Below are positions 38,981 to 48,468 of a DNA stretch of 64,000 bases, piece by piece. The stretch is taken from positions 1,364,001 through 1,428,000 of the forward strand of contig NZ_CP082205.1 in NCBI RefSeq assembly GCF_019856455.1, read 5' to 3'. The number at the start of each line of letters is the position of its first letter. The stretch's first letter is position 1. Made by a program: the position numbers and the translations under genes. This DNA comes from Streptococcus suis (lineage in GTDB: Bacteria > Bacillota > Bacilli > Lactobacillales > Streptococcaceae). The notes below the pieces were generated by a model. The model searched no databases, had not been told where the DNA came from, and worked only from the letters and a program-made list of their open reading frames with translations.

Positions 38981-39060
38981 TTCTGAACCCTCCTAAAAAT
39001 CTTTTTGCAACTACATTGTTGCAGAGTAATATTGCTACAGTCAAATGACTGTCATACAGA

Positions 39061-39450
39061 CTAAGTTAAGTCTGTAAAGGAATATGGAAGTAATTCCCCG
39101 ACTGTCATCTCGACTGTCGATTTATCTTTAGCGACCAAGGTCACTTTTAAATCCTTATCAAAAAATTCTGCCATAACTTGGCGACAAGCTCCACAAGGAG
39201 ATATTGGCTTTTCTGTTTCGCCATAAATAATGATTTCAGAAAAATCTTTCACACCTTCAGAAATGGCCTTGAAAATAGCTGTCCTTTCAGCGCAATTGGT
39301 CAAACCAAAGCTTGCATTTTCAATGTTTACACCCGTAAATATTTCCCCTGTCTTAGCTACAAGAACTGCACTAACTGGAAACTTTGAGTACGGTACGTAT
39401 GCTTTTTGACTGTTTTTTACAGCTAATTCAATTAAATCAATAGTCTCCAT
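39061..39450 (-). CDS. cdd: Cytidine deaminase
   Basis: The 129-aa zinc enzyme deaminates cytidine and deoxycytidine to uridine forms. [21 protein letters not shown] carries the catalytic Glu and first zinc Cys; [13 protein letters not shown] carries the other two Cys. The start METIDLIEL at 39450 overlaps the deoC end by 14 bp. The longer ORF start is inside deoC. Confidence 0.96.
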   Translation of the reverse strand: METIDLIELAVKNSQKAYVPYSKFPVSAVLVAKTGEIFTGVNIENASFGLTNCAERTAIFKAISEGVKDFSEIIIYGETEKPISPCGACRQVMAEFFDKDLKVTLVAKDKSTVEMTVGELLPYSFTDLT

Positions 39451-40099
39451 CCGCCTGTGCTCCATTCATGATTGCCACGCCTGATGACGCACCAATACGA
39501 GACGCTCCTGCTTCGATAAAGGCAATGGCATCTTCATACGAACGTGCACCACCTGAAGCCTTCACTCCCATGTCAGGTCCTACTGTTCTTCTCATTAAGG
39601 CAACATCCGCTACTGTGGCACCGCCTGTAGAAAATCCTGTAGATGTTTTAACATAGTCCGCACCAGCTTCTTGAGATAATTGACAAGCTTTCACTTTCTC
39701 ATCATCAGTAAGGAGGCATGCTTCGATGATAACTTTGACTAGTTTATCACCACTTGCTGCTACAACAGCTTTAATATCCTCCAAAACCAAATCGTAATTT
39801 CCAGTTTTCAGAGCACCGATATTGATAACCATGTCAATCTCATCTGCTCCTTTTGAAATTGCATCTTTTGTTTCGAAAGCTTTTACAGCAGGTGTGTTTG
39901 CTCCGAGAGGGAAACCAATAACCGTACAAACTTTTACATCACTATCTTTCAAGCTTTCAGCTGCTAAAGCAACCCAAGTTGGGTTAACACAGACACTTGC
40001 AAAATCATATTCTTTTGCTTCTGCCAAAATCTTTTCAACCTGCTCTTGTGTTGTCTCAGGTTTCAAGATTGTATGGTCAATATATTTATTCAATTTCAT
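39437..40099 (-). CDS. deoC: Deoxyribose-phosphate aldolase
   Basis: Splits deoxyribose 5-phosphate into glyceraldehyde 3-phosphate and acetaldehyde. The 220-aa TIM barrel has the Schiff-base lysine in VKTSTGF and a second Lys in GVKASGG. It is placed between pdp and cdd, which fits nucleoside catabolism. Confidence 0.96.
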   Translation of the reverse strand: MKLNKYIDHTILKPETTQEQVEKILAEAKEYDFASVCVNPTWVALAAESLKDSDVKVCTVIGFPLGANTPAVKAFETKDAISKGADEIDMVINIGALKTGNYDLVLEDIKAVVAASGDKLVKVIIEACLLTDDEKVKACQLSQEAGADYVKTSTGFSTGGATVADVALMRRTVGPDMGVKASGGARSYEDAIAFIEAGASRIGASSGVAIMNGAQADGDY

Positions 40100-40114
40100 A
40101 GTTTTCTCCGTATA

Positions 40115-41392
40115 TTAAGAAATAATCTCTATGATTTCTTTCGTTTTTACACTTTCTTTATCTATTTTAACATTTTTTTGGAAATTTGTAAGCATGTTTT
40201 CCGAAATATTTTCATTGGCATAAATCGTTGCGATTTGTTCACCCTTAGAAACAGCTTCCCCTACTTTCTTATGGAAGACAATACCTGTTTCATAATCTAA
40301 ATCGTCTGTCTTGACTGCGCGACCTGCACCAAGTTTCATTGCAAAGAGACCGAATTCCAACGCAGGAAGCCCTACAAGGTATCCATCCTCCTCCGCAAGA
40401 ACTGGAACTTGCTGTATAACCTGAACTGAACGATATAAATCTTCTAAGTCACCACCTTGAGCAAGGACCATTTCTTCAAATTTCTTCAAAGCTGCACCAT
40501 TGTCAATATGTTGGCGTACTTCTTCAATGCTTTTCTCAACATTTGCAAGCCCCAACATAATTTGGGCTAGTTCACAGATAAATTCGGTAACATCTTCTCG
40601 ACCTTTACCCTGTAAAATTTCAATAGCCTCTAAAATTTCCAAACGATTTCCAATCGAAGTTCCAACTGGTTGAGACATGTCAGTCAAAACTGCAACTGTC
40701 TTGCGCCCAACCGCCTTCCCAAGATCCACCATGGTTTGAGCTAGAACCCGTGCTTCTTCAACGGTCTTCATGAAGGCACCTTCTCCCACTGTTACATCTA
40801 GAAGAATCGCATCCGCACCTGCGGCAATTTTCTTAGACATTACCGAGCTGGCAATCAGTGGAATAATATCAACGGTTGCTGTCACATCTCTAAGGGCATA
40901 GAGCAATTTATCAGCTTTAACAAGATTGTCTGACTGTCCGATAACTGCAACACCAGTATCTTGAACTTGCTCGATGAAATCTTCTTGACTAACTTCAATC
41001 TGGTATCCTTTGATTGACTCTAACTTATCCAAGGTTCCGCCAGTATGACCAAGTCCACGACCGCTCATCTTTGCAACTGGAATATCAAAACTTGCTACCA
41101 ATGGTGCTAAGATGAGTGTGACCTTATCTCCGACACCACCTGTAGAATGCTTATCTACCTTGATGCCTGGAATTGCAGACAAATCAATCTGTTCACCCGT
41201 TGCAACCATAGACATTGTCAAATCAGAAATCTCACGTGTTGACATCCCTTTGAAATAAATCGCCATCGCCAAGGCTGACATTTGATAATCCGGTACTGTC
41301 CCAGCTACATATCCATCAATCAACCATTTGATTTCTTCAGACGATAGTTCTAAGCCATCACGCTTTTTTTGAATTAAATCCACTGCTCTCAT
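40115..41392 (-). CDS. pdp: Pyrimidine-nucleoside phosphorylase
   Basis: Phosphorolyses uridine and thymidine to the base and (deoxy)ribose 1-phosphate. The 425-aa protein has the DKHSTGGVGDKVTL phosphate loop and the SGRGLGHTGGTLDKLE motif. Its start overlaps the methyltransferase stop by 4 bp (ATGA). It supplies deoxyribose phosphate to deoC. Confidence 0.95.
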   Translation of the reverse strand: MRAVDLIQKKRDGLELSSEEIKWLIDGYVAGTVPDYQMSALAMAIYFKGMSTREISDLTMSMVATGEQIDLSAIPGIKVDKHSTGGVGDKVTLILAPLVASFDIPVAKMSGRGLGHTGGTLDKLESIKGYQIEVSQEDFIEQVQDTGVAVIGQSDNLVKADKLLYALRDVTATVDIIPLIASSVMSKKIAAGADAILLDVTVGEGAFMKTVEEARVLAQTMVDLGKAVGRKTVAVLTDMSQPVGTSIGNRLEILEAIEILQGKGREDVTEFICELAQIMLGLANVEKSIEEVRQHIDNGAALKKFEEMVLAQGGDLEDLYRSVQVIQQVPVLAEEDGYLVGLPALEFGLFAMKLGAGRAVKTDDLDYETGIVFHKKVGEAVSKGEQIATIYANENISENMLTNFQKNVKIDKESVKTKEIIEIIS

Positions 41393-41979
41393 TCTCTCAC
41401 ACTTTCAAGGATGTAGTAACCCTTGTCTTTCTTTATTATCTGGCAGTTGCCGAACACTTCTTCCATCTTAGCCTTGGCACTCGGTGCACCTTGTTTCTTT
41501 TGAATGACAATGGTCAAGGTTCCGTTTGCCTCTAAGCGTTGAAAAGCGCCAGCAATTACTTCATGTACAACCGATTTTCCGGCCCGAATAGGTGGATTTG
41601 AAACAATATGATTGAATGTTTCGTCCACGTTTTCGTAGATATTGGATTGATAAATTTTAGCGGTAACACCATTCCTCTCAGCATTTTTTGTAGCTAAATC
41701 CAAAGCTCTGCTATTAATATCAATCAGTGTTGTCTTGGTGCTGAACACCTTAGCAAGTGTCAAACCAATTGGTCCATAACCACAACCAACATCCAACACC
41801 GATGCCCCTTTTTCAAAATGAAGGGTTTTTAAAAGCACTTGACTACCATAATCAACCATCTTCTTGCTAAAAACACCTGCATCTGTCATGAAAGACATTG
41901 GGGTGTCTAGTAAGTTTACGTGGATTTCATGAATATCATGTGCTACTGTAGGATTTTTTTCGTAATACATATTGGACAT
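41389..41979 (-). CDS. Class I SAM-dependent methyltransferase (RsmC/RsmG-like domain)
   Basis: The 196-aa protein has the SAM motif LDVGCGYGPIGL and NPPIRAG, the NPP(Y/F/I) signature of N-methyltransferases acting on exocyclic amino groups. It resembles the C-terminal half of RsmC; the rRNA target is inference. It is first in the nucleoside operon. The ATG at 41979 lies 6 nt after the -10 box, and another ATG at 41970 is possible. Confidence 0.85.
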   Translation of the reverse strand: MSNMYYEKNPTVAHDIHEIHVNLLDTPMSFMTDAGVFSKKMVDYGSQVLLKTLHFEKGASVLDVGCGYGPIGLTLAKVFSTKTTLIDINSRALDLATKNAERNGVTAKIYQSNIYENVDETFNHIVSNPPIRAGKSVVHEVIAGAFQRLEANGTLTIVIQKKQGAPSAKAKMEEVFGNCQIIKKDKGYYILESVRE

Positions 41980-41985
41980 GTACTT

Positions 41986-42014
41986 ATTATAACATTTCCT
42001 AAAAACGTTTTCAA
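41986..42014 (-). promoter_or_regulatory. Nucleoside operon promoter with overlapping cre-like site
   Basis: On the reverse strand, TTGAAA (42014-42009), 17 bp, TATAAT (41991-41986) with TGT before it. TGAAAACGTTTTTA (42013-42000) matches the cre consensus at 13 of 14 positions and overlaps the -35, a position expected for CcpA repression. Confidence 0.65.
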
Positions 42015-42087
42015 GAGTTTTTCTTACATGAAAAATATGATAAAATGAAATCGATATTGAAACGCTTACCTATAGGAAGAATTATGT

Positions 42088-43008
42088 ATGAAAAACGAAT
42101 TTTTAAATTTTGAACAAATTGACCGAGCCACTTGGCAACAACTACACCGTAAGACTACCATTCCACTTAGTCAAAGTGAACTAAATTCTATTAAAAGTTT
42201 TAACGACCGCATTCAATTACATGAGGTTTCTGACATCTATCTTCCTTTGGTTAATCTTATCCATATCTATCGGAAAGCACGCAAAGACCTAAATTTTACG
42301 AAGAGTTTATTTCTACAAAAGACTATCAAGCCACAACCATTTATCATTGGCGTTTCCGGAAGTGTTGCTGTCGGCAAATCAACAACTAGTAGATTGCTGC
42401 AAATTCTTATTGCTCGGACATTTAAACACGCCAAGGTTGAATTAGTGACAACAGATGGTTTTCTCCATCCAAATGCGGTCTTAGAAGAACGGCAACTGTT
42501 AAATAAAAAAGGTTTTCCTGAATCCTATGACATGGAGAAATTGATTGATTTCCTTGATAAGATAAAAAACGGCTACGACTGCCAAATTCCTGTCTATTCA
42601 CATGAAATCTATGATATTGTCCCAAACAAAACTCAGGAAATTAAGTCTCCAGATTTCTTGATTGTTGAAGGAATCAATGTATTTCAAAATCCACAAAACC
42701 AGCGCCTCTATGTCAGTGACTATTTTGACCTATCTATATACGTTGACGCTGATGTGGAGCATATTGAAACCTGGTACTTGGAGCGATTCCAAAAATTATT
42801 GACATTGGCAAAAAATGACCCTAACAACTATTACCATCGTTTTACCCAGATGACGTACCCTGAGATTCTATCTATTGCCCAGAATACTTGGAAAAATATT
42901 AATCTAGCTAACTTAGAAAAATTCATTGAACCAACCAGAAACCGTGCTGATATTATTCTTCATAAGGCCGAAAACCATGAGATTGATAAAATTTATCTAA
43001 AAAAATAA
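42088..43008 (+). CDS. coaA: Type I pantothenate kinase
   Basis: First step of coenzyme A synthesis. The 306-aa protein has the P-loop [12 protein letters not shown] (about residues 91-102) and the [12 protein letters not shown] and [11 protein letters not shown] motifs of bacterial PanK-I. It is divergent from the nucleoside operon and followed by rpsT. Confidence 0.95.
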   Translation: MKNEFLNFEQIDRATWQQLHRKTTIPLSQSELNSIKSFNDRIQLHEVSDIYLPLVNLIHIYRKARKDLNFTKSLFLQKTIKPQPFIIGVSGSVAVGKSTTSRLLQILIARTFKHAKVELVTTDGFLHPNAVLEERQLLNKKGFPESYDMEKLIDFLDKIKNGYDCQIPVYSHEIYDIVPNKTQEIKSPDFLIVEGINVFQNPQNQRLYVSDYFDLSIYVDADVEHIETWYLERFQKLLTLAKNDPNNYYHRFTQMTYPEILSIAQNTWKNINLANLEKFIEPTRNRADIILHKAENHEIDKIYLKK

Positions 43009-43015
43009 ATTTCAC

Positions 43016-43044
43016 TTGTCAAAAACACTCTTTTCAGATATAAT
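43016..43044 (+). promoter_or_regulatory. rpsT promoter
   Basis: TTGTCA (43016-43021), a 17-bp spacer and TATAAT (43039-43044), 5 bp after coaA's stop region and 38 bp before the rpsT start. Confidence 0.8.
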
Positions 43045-43081
43045 GGTATAGTTAGTACAAGAAAGGGTGGAGGTGAAACCA

Positions 43082-43315
43082 TTGGCAAACATTAAGTCAG
43101 CTATCAAACGCGCTGAATTGAACGTTAAACAAAACGAGAAAAACTCAGCACAAAAATCAGCTATGCGTACTGCAATCAAAGCATTTGAAGCTAACCCATC
43201 TGAAGAGCTTTTCCGTGCTGCTAGTTCAGCAATCGATAAAGCAGAAACTAAAGGTTTGATTCACAAAAACAAAGCAAGCCGCGATAAAGCACGTCTTGCA
43301 TCAAAACTTGCTTAA
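43082..43315 (+). CDS. rpsT: 30S ribosomal protein S20, TTG start
   Basis: The 77-aa S20 begins (M)[13 protein letters not shown] and is rich in Lys and Ala. The TTG at 43082 follows GGAGG (43069-43073) by 8 nt and gives the conserved N-terminus. The in-frame GTG at 43067 would include the ribosome site itself and adds five non-conserved residues. Escherichia coli rpsT also starts with UUG, where the weak codon matters for S20 autoregulation. The same logic may apply here. Confidence 0.93.
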   Translation: MANIKSAIKRAELNVKQNEKNSAQKSAMRTAIKAFEANPSEELFRAASSAIDKAETKGLIHKNKASRDKARLASKLA

Positions 43316-43320
43316 TTAAA

Positions 43321-43347
43321 AAAGAAACCTTTGGGTTTCCTTTTTTT
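43321..43347 (+). terminator. rpsT terminator
   Basis: GAAACC-TTTG-GGTTTC stem (43324-43339) followed by CTTTTTTT. Confidence 0.8.
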
Positions 43348-43383
43348 ATTTTTCCCCTCGATGAATAACATCATTAACTCGTC

Positions 43384-43437
43384 AACCACAAAGCCCTCAC
43401 TAAGATTATAAACCTAGTGAGGGCTTTATGGTTGTTT
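43384..43437 (+). terminator. Long second hairpin downstream of rpsT
   Basis: A 19-bp stem with one mismatch (43384-43402 with 43415-43433), followed by gTTTT. It is more stable than the first terminator. It may also block transcription entering from the opposite direction. Confidence 0.7.
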
Positions 43438-43540
43438 TCATTATTCTGTGGGTGAGGGCGGAGCCATCATGGATGTCTTCCCCGCTCCCTATTTTTTATT
43501 ATTAGGGAAGAACACGCTCCTTGAGATTCAAACTAATTCG

Positions 43541-44770
43541 TTAGAACCAATCTGCCAGTTCAAATGTATAGGTTTGGTCATTATAATAGTACTGATACTC
43601 TCCTACATCGCCCAAGGCCTGAAAAATAGCATTATTTTCAGTAGAGGCCAATGTAATCATTTGTTGCATTGCTTCTGCTGTTCCGAATTGCAAGACTACT
43701 TTATCCGTACCTTGTAGTCGCTGGTCAGTGATGGACTGTAAAACTGCAGCTTCATCAAAGCTTGTGAAATAGACTCCCTTTTGCACATAGTAATTCAATG
43801 AATTATCTGTACACTTTGGATAGGTCAATGCTCTAGGTTCGTAATATTGTTCTTCTCCCCAATAGTCGAGTAGATCGGTATCAGCAATTCTACTTCTCTC
43901 TAATATTTCATCAGGGACACATAGATAATCGTATGAAATATCTGTATGCGCTTCTCCACTTATAGCTTGATCAAAAACTGGATCTCCCCAAGTCGTATCA
44001 ACACCATAGTATTGTCCATTTATCTTGACTAGATTCCAAGCATGCCCAAACTCACCGTTTTGCCCATTTTTTGCAATCCCTGTGACATAGATACAATCAA
44101 TGCCTGCTTTTTTACATAGGTATTGGAAAGTGCGACTATAGCCAGCACAAACGGATTTCTTATCTAATAGCACACTGGTAATTCCTTGGCTTCTCCACGT
44201 GACAGAGTTGGTTTGTAGGGCTTCAAGGTCATATTCCGTTTGCTTTATAATCACCTCGTAAAAATATTTAACCTTCTCATAGTCCGACCCTGTTGGTGCC
44301 TGAGTAAGTATCTTATTCACTTCCTCTTCTATTTTATTTCGTGTCGGAGATAAATCAGTCGGATACGCTGGCTCTTCTAAATCCAATATATCAACTCCGC
44401 CACTCATTGCCGCTTCATCTGTTAGCCAGTAAAATTCTGGATAATCATGAGCGACAGAAAAATAGACGCGCGAATATATTTCATCATTAACAGAATCAAT
44501 ATCGATCACTTGCATCCGCTTGCTGAGCCCATTAACAAATTGGAGATAGACACGACGTTCCTTATCAGTATCCAATTGTTGGTAGTAGAAATTTCCTTGA
44601 ACCTCTTCTTTTAATGCTGTTAATTCTGCTTCTAGTTGCTTTTTTTCTTTAGAAAACTCAATTTTAGCTGCTTCCAAACGTTCACTCAGCTCTTGTCCTC
44701 CTCCTGAACAAGCAGAAAGGACTGTCGCCGATAATAATATGGTTAAAACGCCACGAGAAACTTTCCTCAT
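43541..44770 (-). CDS. Lipoprotein with transglutaminase-like domain
   Basis: The 409-aa exported protein has a signal peptide with lipobox LSAC (Cys21) and a short coiled coil (about 27-57). The transglutaminase-like core has Cys208 (SVCAGYSRTF), His243 (FGHAWNL) and Asp258 (VDTTWGD). Such domains act as cysteine proteases or peptidoglycan-linked amidases or cross-linkers; which applies is unknown. The ATG at 44770 is chosen after GGAGG. It lies downstream of ciaH behind a terminator. Confidence 0.85.
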   Translation of the reverse strand: MRKVSRGVLTILLSATVLSACSGGGQELSERLEAAKIEFSKEKKQLEAELTALKEEVQGNFYYQQLDTDKERRVYLQFVNGLSKRMQVIDIDSVNDEIYSRVYFSVAHDYPEFYWLTDEAAMSGGVDILDLEEPAYPTDLSPTRNKIEEEVNKILTQAPTGSDYEKVKYFYEVIIKQTEYDLEALQTNSVTWRSQGITSVLLDKKSVCAGYSRTFQYLCKKAGIDCIYVTGIAKNGQNGEFGHAWNLVKINGQYYGVDTTWGDPVFDQAISGEAHTDISYDYLCVPDEILERSRIADTDLLDYWGEEQYYEPRALTYPKCTDNSLNYYVQKGVYFTSFDEAAVLQSITDQRLQGTDKVVLQFGTAEAMQQMITLASTENNAIFQALGDVGEYQYYYNDQTYTFELADWF

Positions 44771-44827
44771 ATTTACCTCCATTCTTGTTTAAGTATAACA
44801 TAATTAGGAGACTACTGACGAACTACA

Positions 44828-44861
44828 CAAAAAAATTAGACTAGAATTTTCCTAGCCTAAT
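44828..44861 (-). terminator. ciaRH terminator
   Basis: On the reverse strand, a 12-bp stem with two wobble pairs (44861-44850 with 44846-44835) followed by seven Ts. Confidence 0.8.
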
Positions 44862-44870
44862 AATATTGTT

Positions 44871-46250
44871 TTATTTAGGTAATCCTACCTCAAAAATAGT
44901 TCCTTTCGGTTGGTTATCTCTAACAGAGATTTTCCCACCTAGTGTCTTGATAATTTGTTGAGCCAGCGATAATCCTAGACCGAAACCACCTTTTTGACGC
45001 GTTCTGGCCTTATCAACTCGATAAAAGCGATCAAAGATTTTCTTCTTATCGGCATCGCTGATTCCCAAACCATTGTCGGCAACTGTGAAGTAGACAGATT
45101 TATCCTTGATATTAGCTGTAATTTGAATTCTGCCGTCATCGTCGGTATACTTCATGGCATTGTCAAATAAAATGGTAAGCAACTGTTTAATCAGGACCTT
45201 GTCTGTTCGAATCGGCTGATGAATCAAATTATTAACTGTTAGTGTTTTTCCATTTTCTTCAGCAATCATAAGGTAATTAGCAAAGATTTCATCAAAATAG
45301 TTGGGTTGAACATCAATCATATCGACTTTTAAGCCATCATCACGACGAGCCAAATTGAGTAGGTTCGTTGTCAATAATCGCATATTTCGAACTTCTTCCA
45401 AACTAGATCCGATGCTTTCACTACTCTCTAAAATCGTCGCTTCGGGATGGCGAAACAGGCTCTCCAAGCGATTTTGGAGAACAGCCAACGGCGTACGCAA
45501 CTCATGACTAGCATTTTCAACAAAGTCTTTTTGCTTTTGATAACTGATTAGAATTGGACGCATACTAAGATTCGATAGGTAAATACTGGCTAAGATAGAA
45601 ATGAGCCAAGCTGAAACCATAACAATAGCAACTGTCGATTCATAGGTCTCAATGGAGGATTTTATTTGGCTGACATTCACTAAAATTGTCGCATATTTTA
45701 TATCATAGGACGAATAATAACCTAGTTCATCTGTAGCCAGCTCAATCGTCACATAGCGATAATCTTCAGACATACCGAAGCTTGATTCAACCGTTGCTTC
45801 CTTAATTCCGCCCAATTTTTCCTTATCTAACGGTAGGTCGGCCAAACCAGTAAAAGTATCTGGATTGACCATTTCTCCACTTTTACTATAGAGTAAGACA
45901 TGAGTATTGATACCTAATTTCAGCTGTTCTACATCTCTAGTATTTTTTTGATTTTTAGGAACAGGCATGCTATCTGAGCTAGAGCTCGTCGTTTCTTCAC
46001 TAGTTGGGCTATCTTGAAGTATAAAGACAGAGTTAGGCTCATAGGTTCTTGCGATTGCAAAACCAACAGCCATCGCTGGCTCTTCCTTAATCCGTTTCAA
46101 GGTATTATCTGAATTTTGATACATAGTTGAACGCATTAATTGAAAAATGATAGCTGTCATCAAACCAAAAATCAGGGTAAATACTGCAAAATAACGGATA
46201 AAGAAGGAAAATTTATCCGTGTACATTAATTTTTTTAATCGCTTAGGCAT
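44871..46250 (-). CDS. ciaH: Sensor histidine kinase CiaH
   Basis: The 459-aa kinase has two membrane segments (about 16-40 and 202-225) around an extracytoplasmic domain with a Ser-rich loop. The phosphoacceptor His is in [19 protein letters not shown]1 and G2 boxes follow ([22 protein letters not shown]). It overlaps ciaR by 8 bp. The CiaRH system controls cell-envelope stress response, beta-lactam tolerance, competence and virulence in streptococci. Confidence 0.93.
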   Translation of the reverse strand: MPKRLKKLMYTDKFSFFIRYFAVFTLIFGLMTAIIFQLMRSTMYQNSDNTLKRIKEEPAMAVGFAIARTYEPNSVFILQDSPTSEETTSSSSDSMPVPKNQKNTRDVEQLKLGINTHVLLYSKSGEMVNPDTFTGLADLPLDKEKLGGIKEATVESSFGMSEDYRYVTIELATDELGYYSSYDIKYATILVNVSQIKSSIETYESTVAIVMVSAWLISILASIYLSNLSMRPILISYQKQKDFVENASHELRTPLAVLQNRLESLFRHPEATILESSESIGSSLEEVRNMRLLTTNLLNLARRDDGLKVDMIDVQPNYFDEIFANYLMIAEENGKTLTVNNLIHQPIRTDKVLIKQLLTILFDNAMKYTDDDGRIQITANIKDKSVYFTVADNGLGISDADKKKIFDRFYRVDKARTRQKGGFGLGLSLAQQIIKTLGGKISVRDNQPKGTIFEVGLPK

Positions 46251-46914
46251 TTTTTAGAATGTATCCGACACTACGCAGGGTTTGAAGATTTTCCCCGAAG
46301 GTCGTTCCTTTCAACTTTTTCCTAATTTTAGAAACATATACTTCTACTACTGAAATAGTAGTGTCACTGTCAAATCCCCAAATACGGTCAAAAATTTGAG
46401 TTTTTGGCAAGATAACATTTTGATTTTGCAAGAAGTAGACTAGTAGATCGAATTCTTTTCCTAGCAATTCAACTTCTTCGCCATTTACAGTTGTAGAGTT
46501 TGTCGATAAGTCAACGGTCACGTCCCCATAAGTCAGTGTGTTTTCATTAAACTTACCCGCTCGTTTTAATAGAGCTTGAATTCGCATCTTCAATTCTTCT
46601 AAATAAAACGGTTTTGTCAAGTAGTCATCAGCGCCCAATTCAAAACCATGGCCTTTATCCTCTAGACTTTCCTTGGCTGTTGTAATCAGAACAGGTGTCG
46701 TAACACCTTTTTCACGTAACTCTTTCAAAACTTGGAAGCCATCTTTTTCAGGTAACATTAAATCTAATAAAATTAAGTCGTACACACCAGTTTCCGCTTC
46801 ATAGATTCCTTCTTCACCATCAAAAACCTGCATGACATCTGCAAAATCATCTAGGAAGTCAAAAACTGAATTGGATAGGCTTAAATCGTCTTCTACCAAC
46901 AAAATCTTAATCAT
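46243..46914 (-). CDS. ciaR: Response regulator CiaR
   Basis: The 223-aa OmpR/PhoB-type regulator has a receiver domain ([15 protein letters not shown]; phospho-Asp in [13 protein letters not shown]) and a winged-helix DNA-binding domain ending RSVGYILKN. The ATG at 46914 follows AAAGGTGA; the in-frame GTG at 46923 overlaps the ribosome site. Its leader is about 110 nt and contains a GTTCAAG/CTTGAAC stem (46945-46951 with 46966-46972). Confidence 0.95.
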   Translation of the reverse strand: MIKILLVEDDLSLSNSVFDFLDDFADVMQVFDGEEGIYEAETGVYDLILLDLMLPEKDGFQVLKELREKGVTTPVLITTAKESLEDKGHGFELGADDYLTKPFYLEELKMRIQALLKRAGKFNENTLTYGDVTVDLSTNSTTVNGEEVELLGKEFDLLVYFLQNQNVILPKTQIFDRIWGFDSDTTISVVEVYVSKIRKKLKGTTFGENLQTLRSVGYILKNA

Positions 46915-47029
46915 ATTTTTCACCTTTTTCTACTATGTAAAATCGTTCAAGGAACTAAGGAAGAACTTGAACTTTGATTTTCTGTCACTTTTATCGAGTT
47001 CACTCTGTATGACCAACAAAGCTGGGTCA

Positions 47030-47038
47030 ATTATACCA
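47030..47038 (-). promoter_or_regulatory. ciaRH extended -10 promoter
   Basis: TGG-TATAAT on the reverse strand, between the Pro/Gly-repeat gene and ciaR. No clear -35 and no TTTAAG direct repeat is present at this promoter. Confidence 0.55.
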
Positions 47039-47055
47039 CTTTTTTCTTATTTTTC

Positions 47056-47634
47056 CTATTGGTTTGAAGTGCTTGAACTACCTGAAATTTGGTCCTTTAT
47101 TTCTTGATTTTTCTCTTTTAAGGCATTAACTTCGTCTGAAGAAGTATTTGATTGTGTTGCACCACTTGTAGCATCTGGAGGAGTTGTCCCTTGACCAGGG
47201 GGCATACCTTGACTATTTCCATTCTGTCCTGGAGGCATTCCCCGCATTTCACCAGTTTTACCCGGAGGCATATCACGCATCTCACCGTTTCGACCCGATG
47301 GCATTCCTTGGGTTGTTTCGCCTGTTGCATCTGGTGGAGTCATACCTTGACTATTCCCATTCTGTCCTGGAGGCAGGCCTTGAGTGTTTCCATTTTGACC
47401 AGGTGGCATGCCTTGGCTAGGACCTCCTTTACCTGGTGGAATACCTTGGGGAGCTCCTTGTCCATTCGTTGCTGCAGAATTATTTTGCGCCAGACTTGCC
47501 TGATTTTGTGTTGAAACTCCTGTTGAGCTTTTCGAAATGCTAATTCCCCCTGCAAAGCCCAAGGTAGCGGCTGAAATAGCAACCGCTGCCAAAACTGTTT
47601 TCGACTGTGACTTTAATTGATTGATTATTGACAT
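47056..47634 (-). CDS. Secreted or membrane-anchored Pro/Gly/Asn-rich repeat protein
   Basis: The 192-aa protein has a signal-anchor (about 12-34, LAAVAISAATLGFAGGI). About 100 residues of degenerate repeats follow, of the form GMPPGQNGNSQ (variants GLPPGQNGN, DMPPGKTGE, GMPSGRNGE). The C-terminus is a short charged helix (VNALKEKNQEIKDQI). It has no Cys. I do not recognise a characterised family. It lies immediately upstream of ciaRH in the same direction and has a CiaR-like promoter. It may be a cell-envelope stress protein, which is inference. Confidence 0.7.
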   Translation of the reverse strand: MSIINQLKSQSKTVLAAVAISAATLGFAGGISISKSSTGVSTQNQASLAQNNSAATNGQGAPQGIPPGKGGPSQGMPPGQNGNTQGLPPGQNGNSQGMTPPDATGETTQGMPSGRNGEMRDMPPGKTGEMRGMPPGQNGNSQGMPPGQGTTPPDATSGATQSNTSSDEVNALKEKNQEIKDQISGSSSTSNQ

Positions 47635-47696
47635 AAAATTCCTCTTTTCAATAAAATTTTATCATAGCGAGTCTTTACTCACCTGATGACACGAAC

Positions 47697-47729
47697 AGTA
47701 TAGAATGAGAAACTTAAACCAATCTAAAG
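47697..47729 (-). promoter_or_regulatory. CiaR-type promoter candidate
   Basis: On the reverse strand, CTTTAG-N5-TTTAAG (47729-47713), then 10 nt and TATACT (47702-47697). Pneumococcal CiaR promoters have TTTAAG-N5-TTTAAG about 10 nt before the -10. The proximal repeat is perfect and the distal one matches 4 of 6. Confidence 0.45.
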
Positions 47730-47754
47730 ATTCATTGCATTTTCCTTAAAGCAA

Positions 47755-47779
47755 ACTAAAAGAAGTCCTTTCGGACTTC
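47755..47779 (-). terminator. Terminator of the pst-phoU operon
   Basis: GAAGTCC-GAAA-GGACTTC on the reverse strand (47779-47762), followed by TTTTAG. Confidence 0.8.
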
Positions 47780-47783
47780 CATC

Positions 47784-48440
47784 TTACAATTCAGTGATGT
47801 CGCCTGTTCGTAGGTAAACAACCCACTCACAGATATTTTTAGCATAGTCACCAACACGTTCCAAGTAAGTCAACACTTGGAAATAGTCACGACCAGCAAC
47901 CAAGGATTCTGGATTCTTCTTGATTTCTTCTGTTGTTAATTCTTGGATGGCTGAGTAAAAGTCATTGACAATTTCGTCACGAGCTGCCACTTCATAAGCG
48001 ACCTCAACATCAGAGTTTGCTAGATATAGTTCGAGCGTTTCCTCAACAAGTTTGCGAACTTCTTTCCCCATTTTCTTGACTTCTTCCTCGACTACAGGAA
48101 TGCGAACTTCGCCCTTCATCCGAATAGCAGCTTTTGCAATAGACACAGCATGATCCCCCATACGCTCCAAGTCGCTGGTTGCTTTTAAAACAGTGATAAC
48201 ACTCCGTAAATCTGTAGAAACTGGTTGTTGAAGGGCGATGATTTCAAGTGATTTTTTCTCCAATTTTACTTCGAAAGCATTGATTTTCTTGTCTGCTTCA
48301 ATCACTTCTTTAGCCAACTCACGATCATGTGTTGTAAAGGCACGAACGGCATTGTTGATTTGTGCCAACACTTCGTTCCCCATGGCGTAAAATTGGTTAT
48401 GAAGTTTTCCTAATTCCTCTTCAAATTGAGCTCTTAACAT
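47784..48440 (-). CDS. phoU: Phosphate transport regulator PhoU
   Basis: The 218-aa all-helical protein has two PhoU repeats with metal-binding D/E-rich motifs (DLERMGDHAVSIAK and YLERVGDYAKNICEW). It links Pst transport to the phosphate two-component system. It is last in the pst operon. Confidence 0.95.
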   Translation of the reverse strand: MLRAQFEEELGKLHNQFYAMGNEVLAQINNAVRAFTTHDRELAKEVIEADKKINAFEVKLEKKSLEIIALQQPVSTDLRSVITVLKATSDLERMGDHAVSIAKAAIRMKGEVRIPVVEEEVKKMGKEVRKLVEETLELYLANSDVEVAYEVAARDEIVNDFYSAIQELTTEEIKKNPESLVAGRDYFQVLTYLERVGDYAKNICEWVVYLRTGDITEL

Positions 48441-48468
48441 GTGAACCTCTTTCTTTTTCTTATAGGCC

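Noticed and set aside
46920..47060. CiaR direct repeats at the ciaRH promoter itself
   Set aside because: Only TTCAAG-like sequences in a hairpin are present, not TTTAAG-N5-TTTAAG.
47160..47480. CRISPR array in the repeat region
   Set aside because: The repeats are short, degenerate, without spacers, and follow the codon frame of the protein. No cas genes are in the window.
47152..47514. Antisense ORFs of 120 and 78 codons opposite the Pro/Gly-repeat gene
   Set aside because: They are produced by the repetitive codons of the sense gene. No start signals are present.
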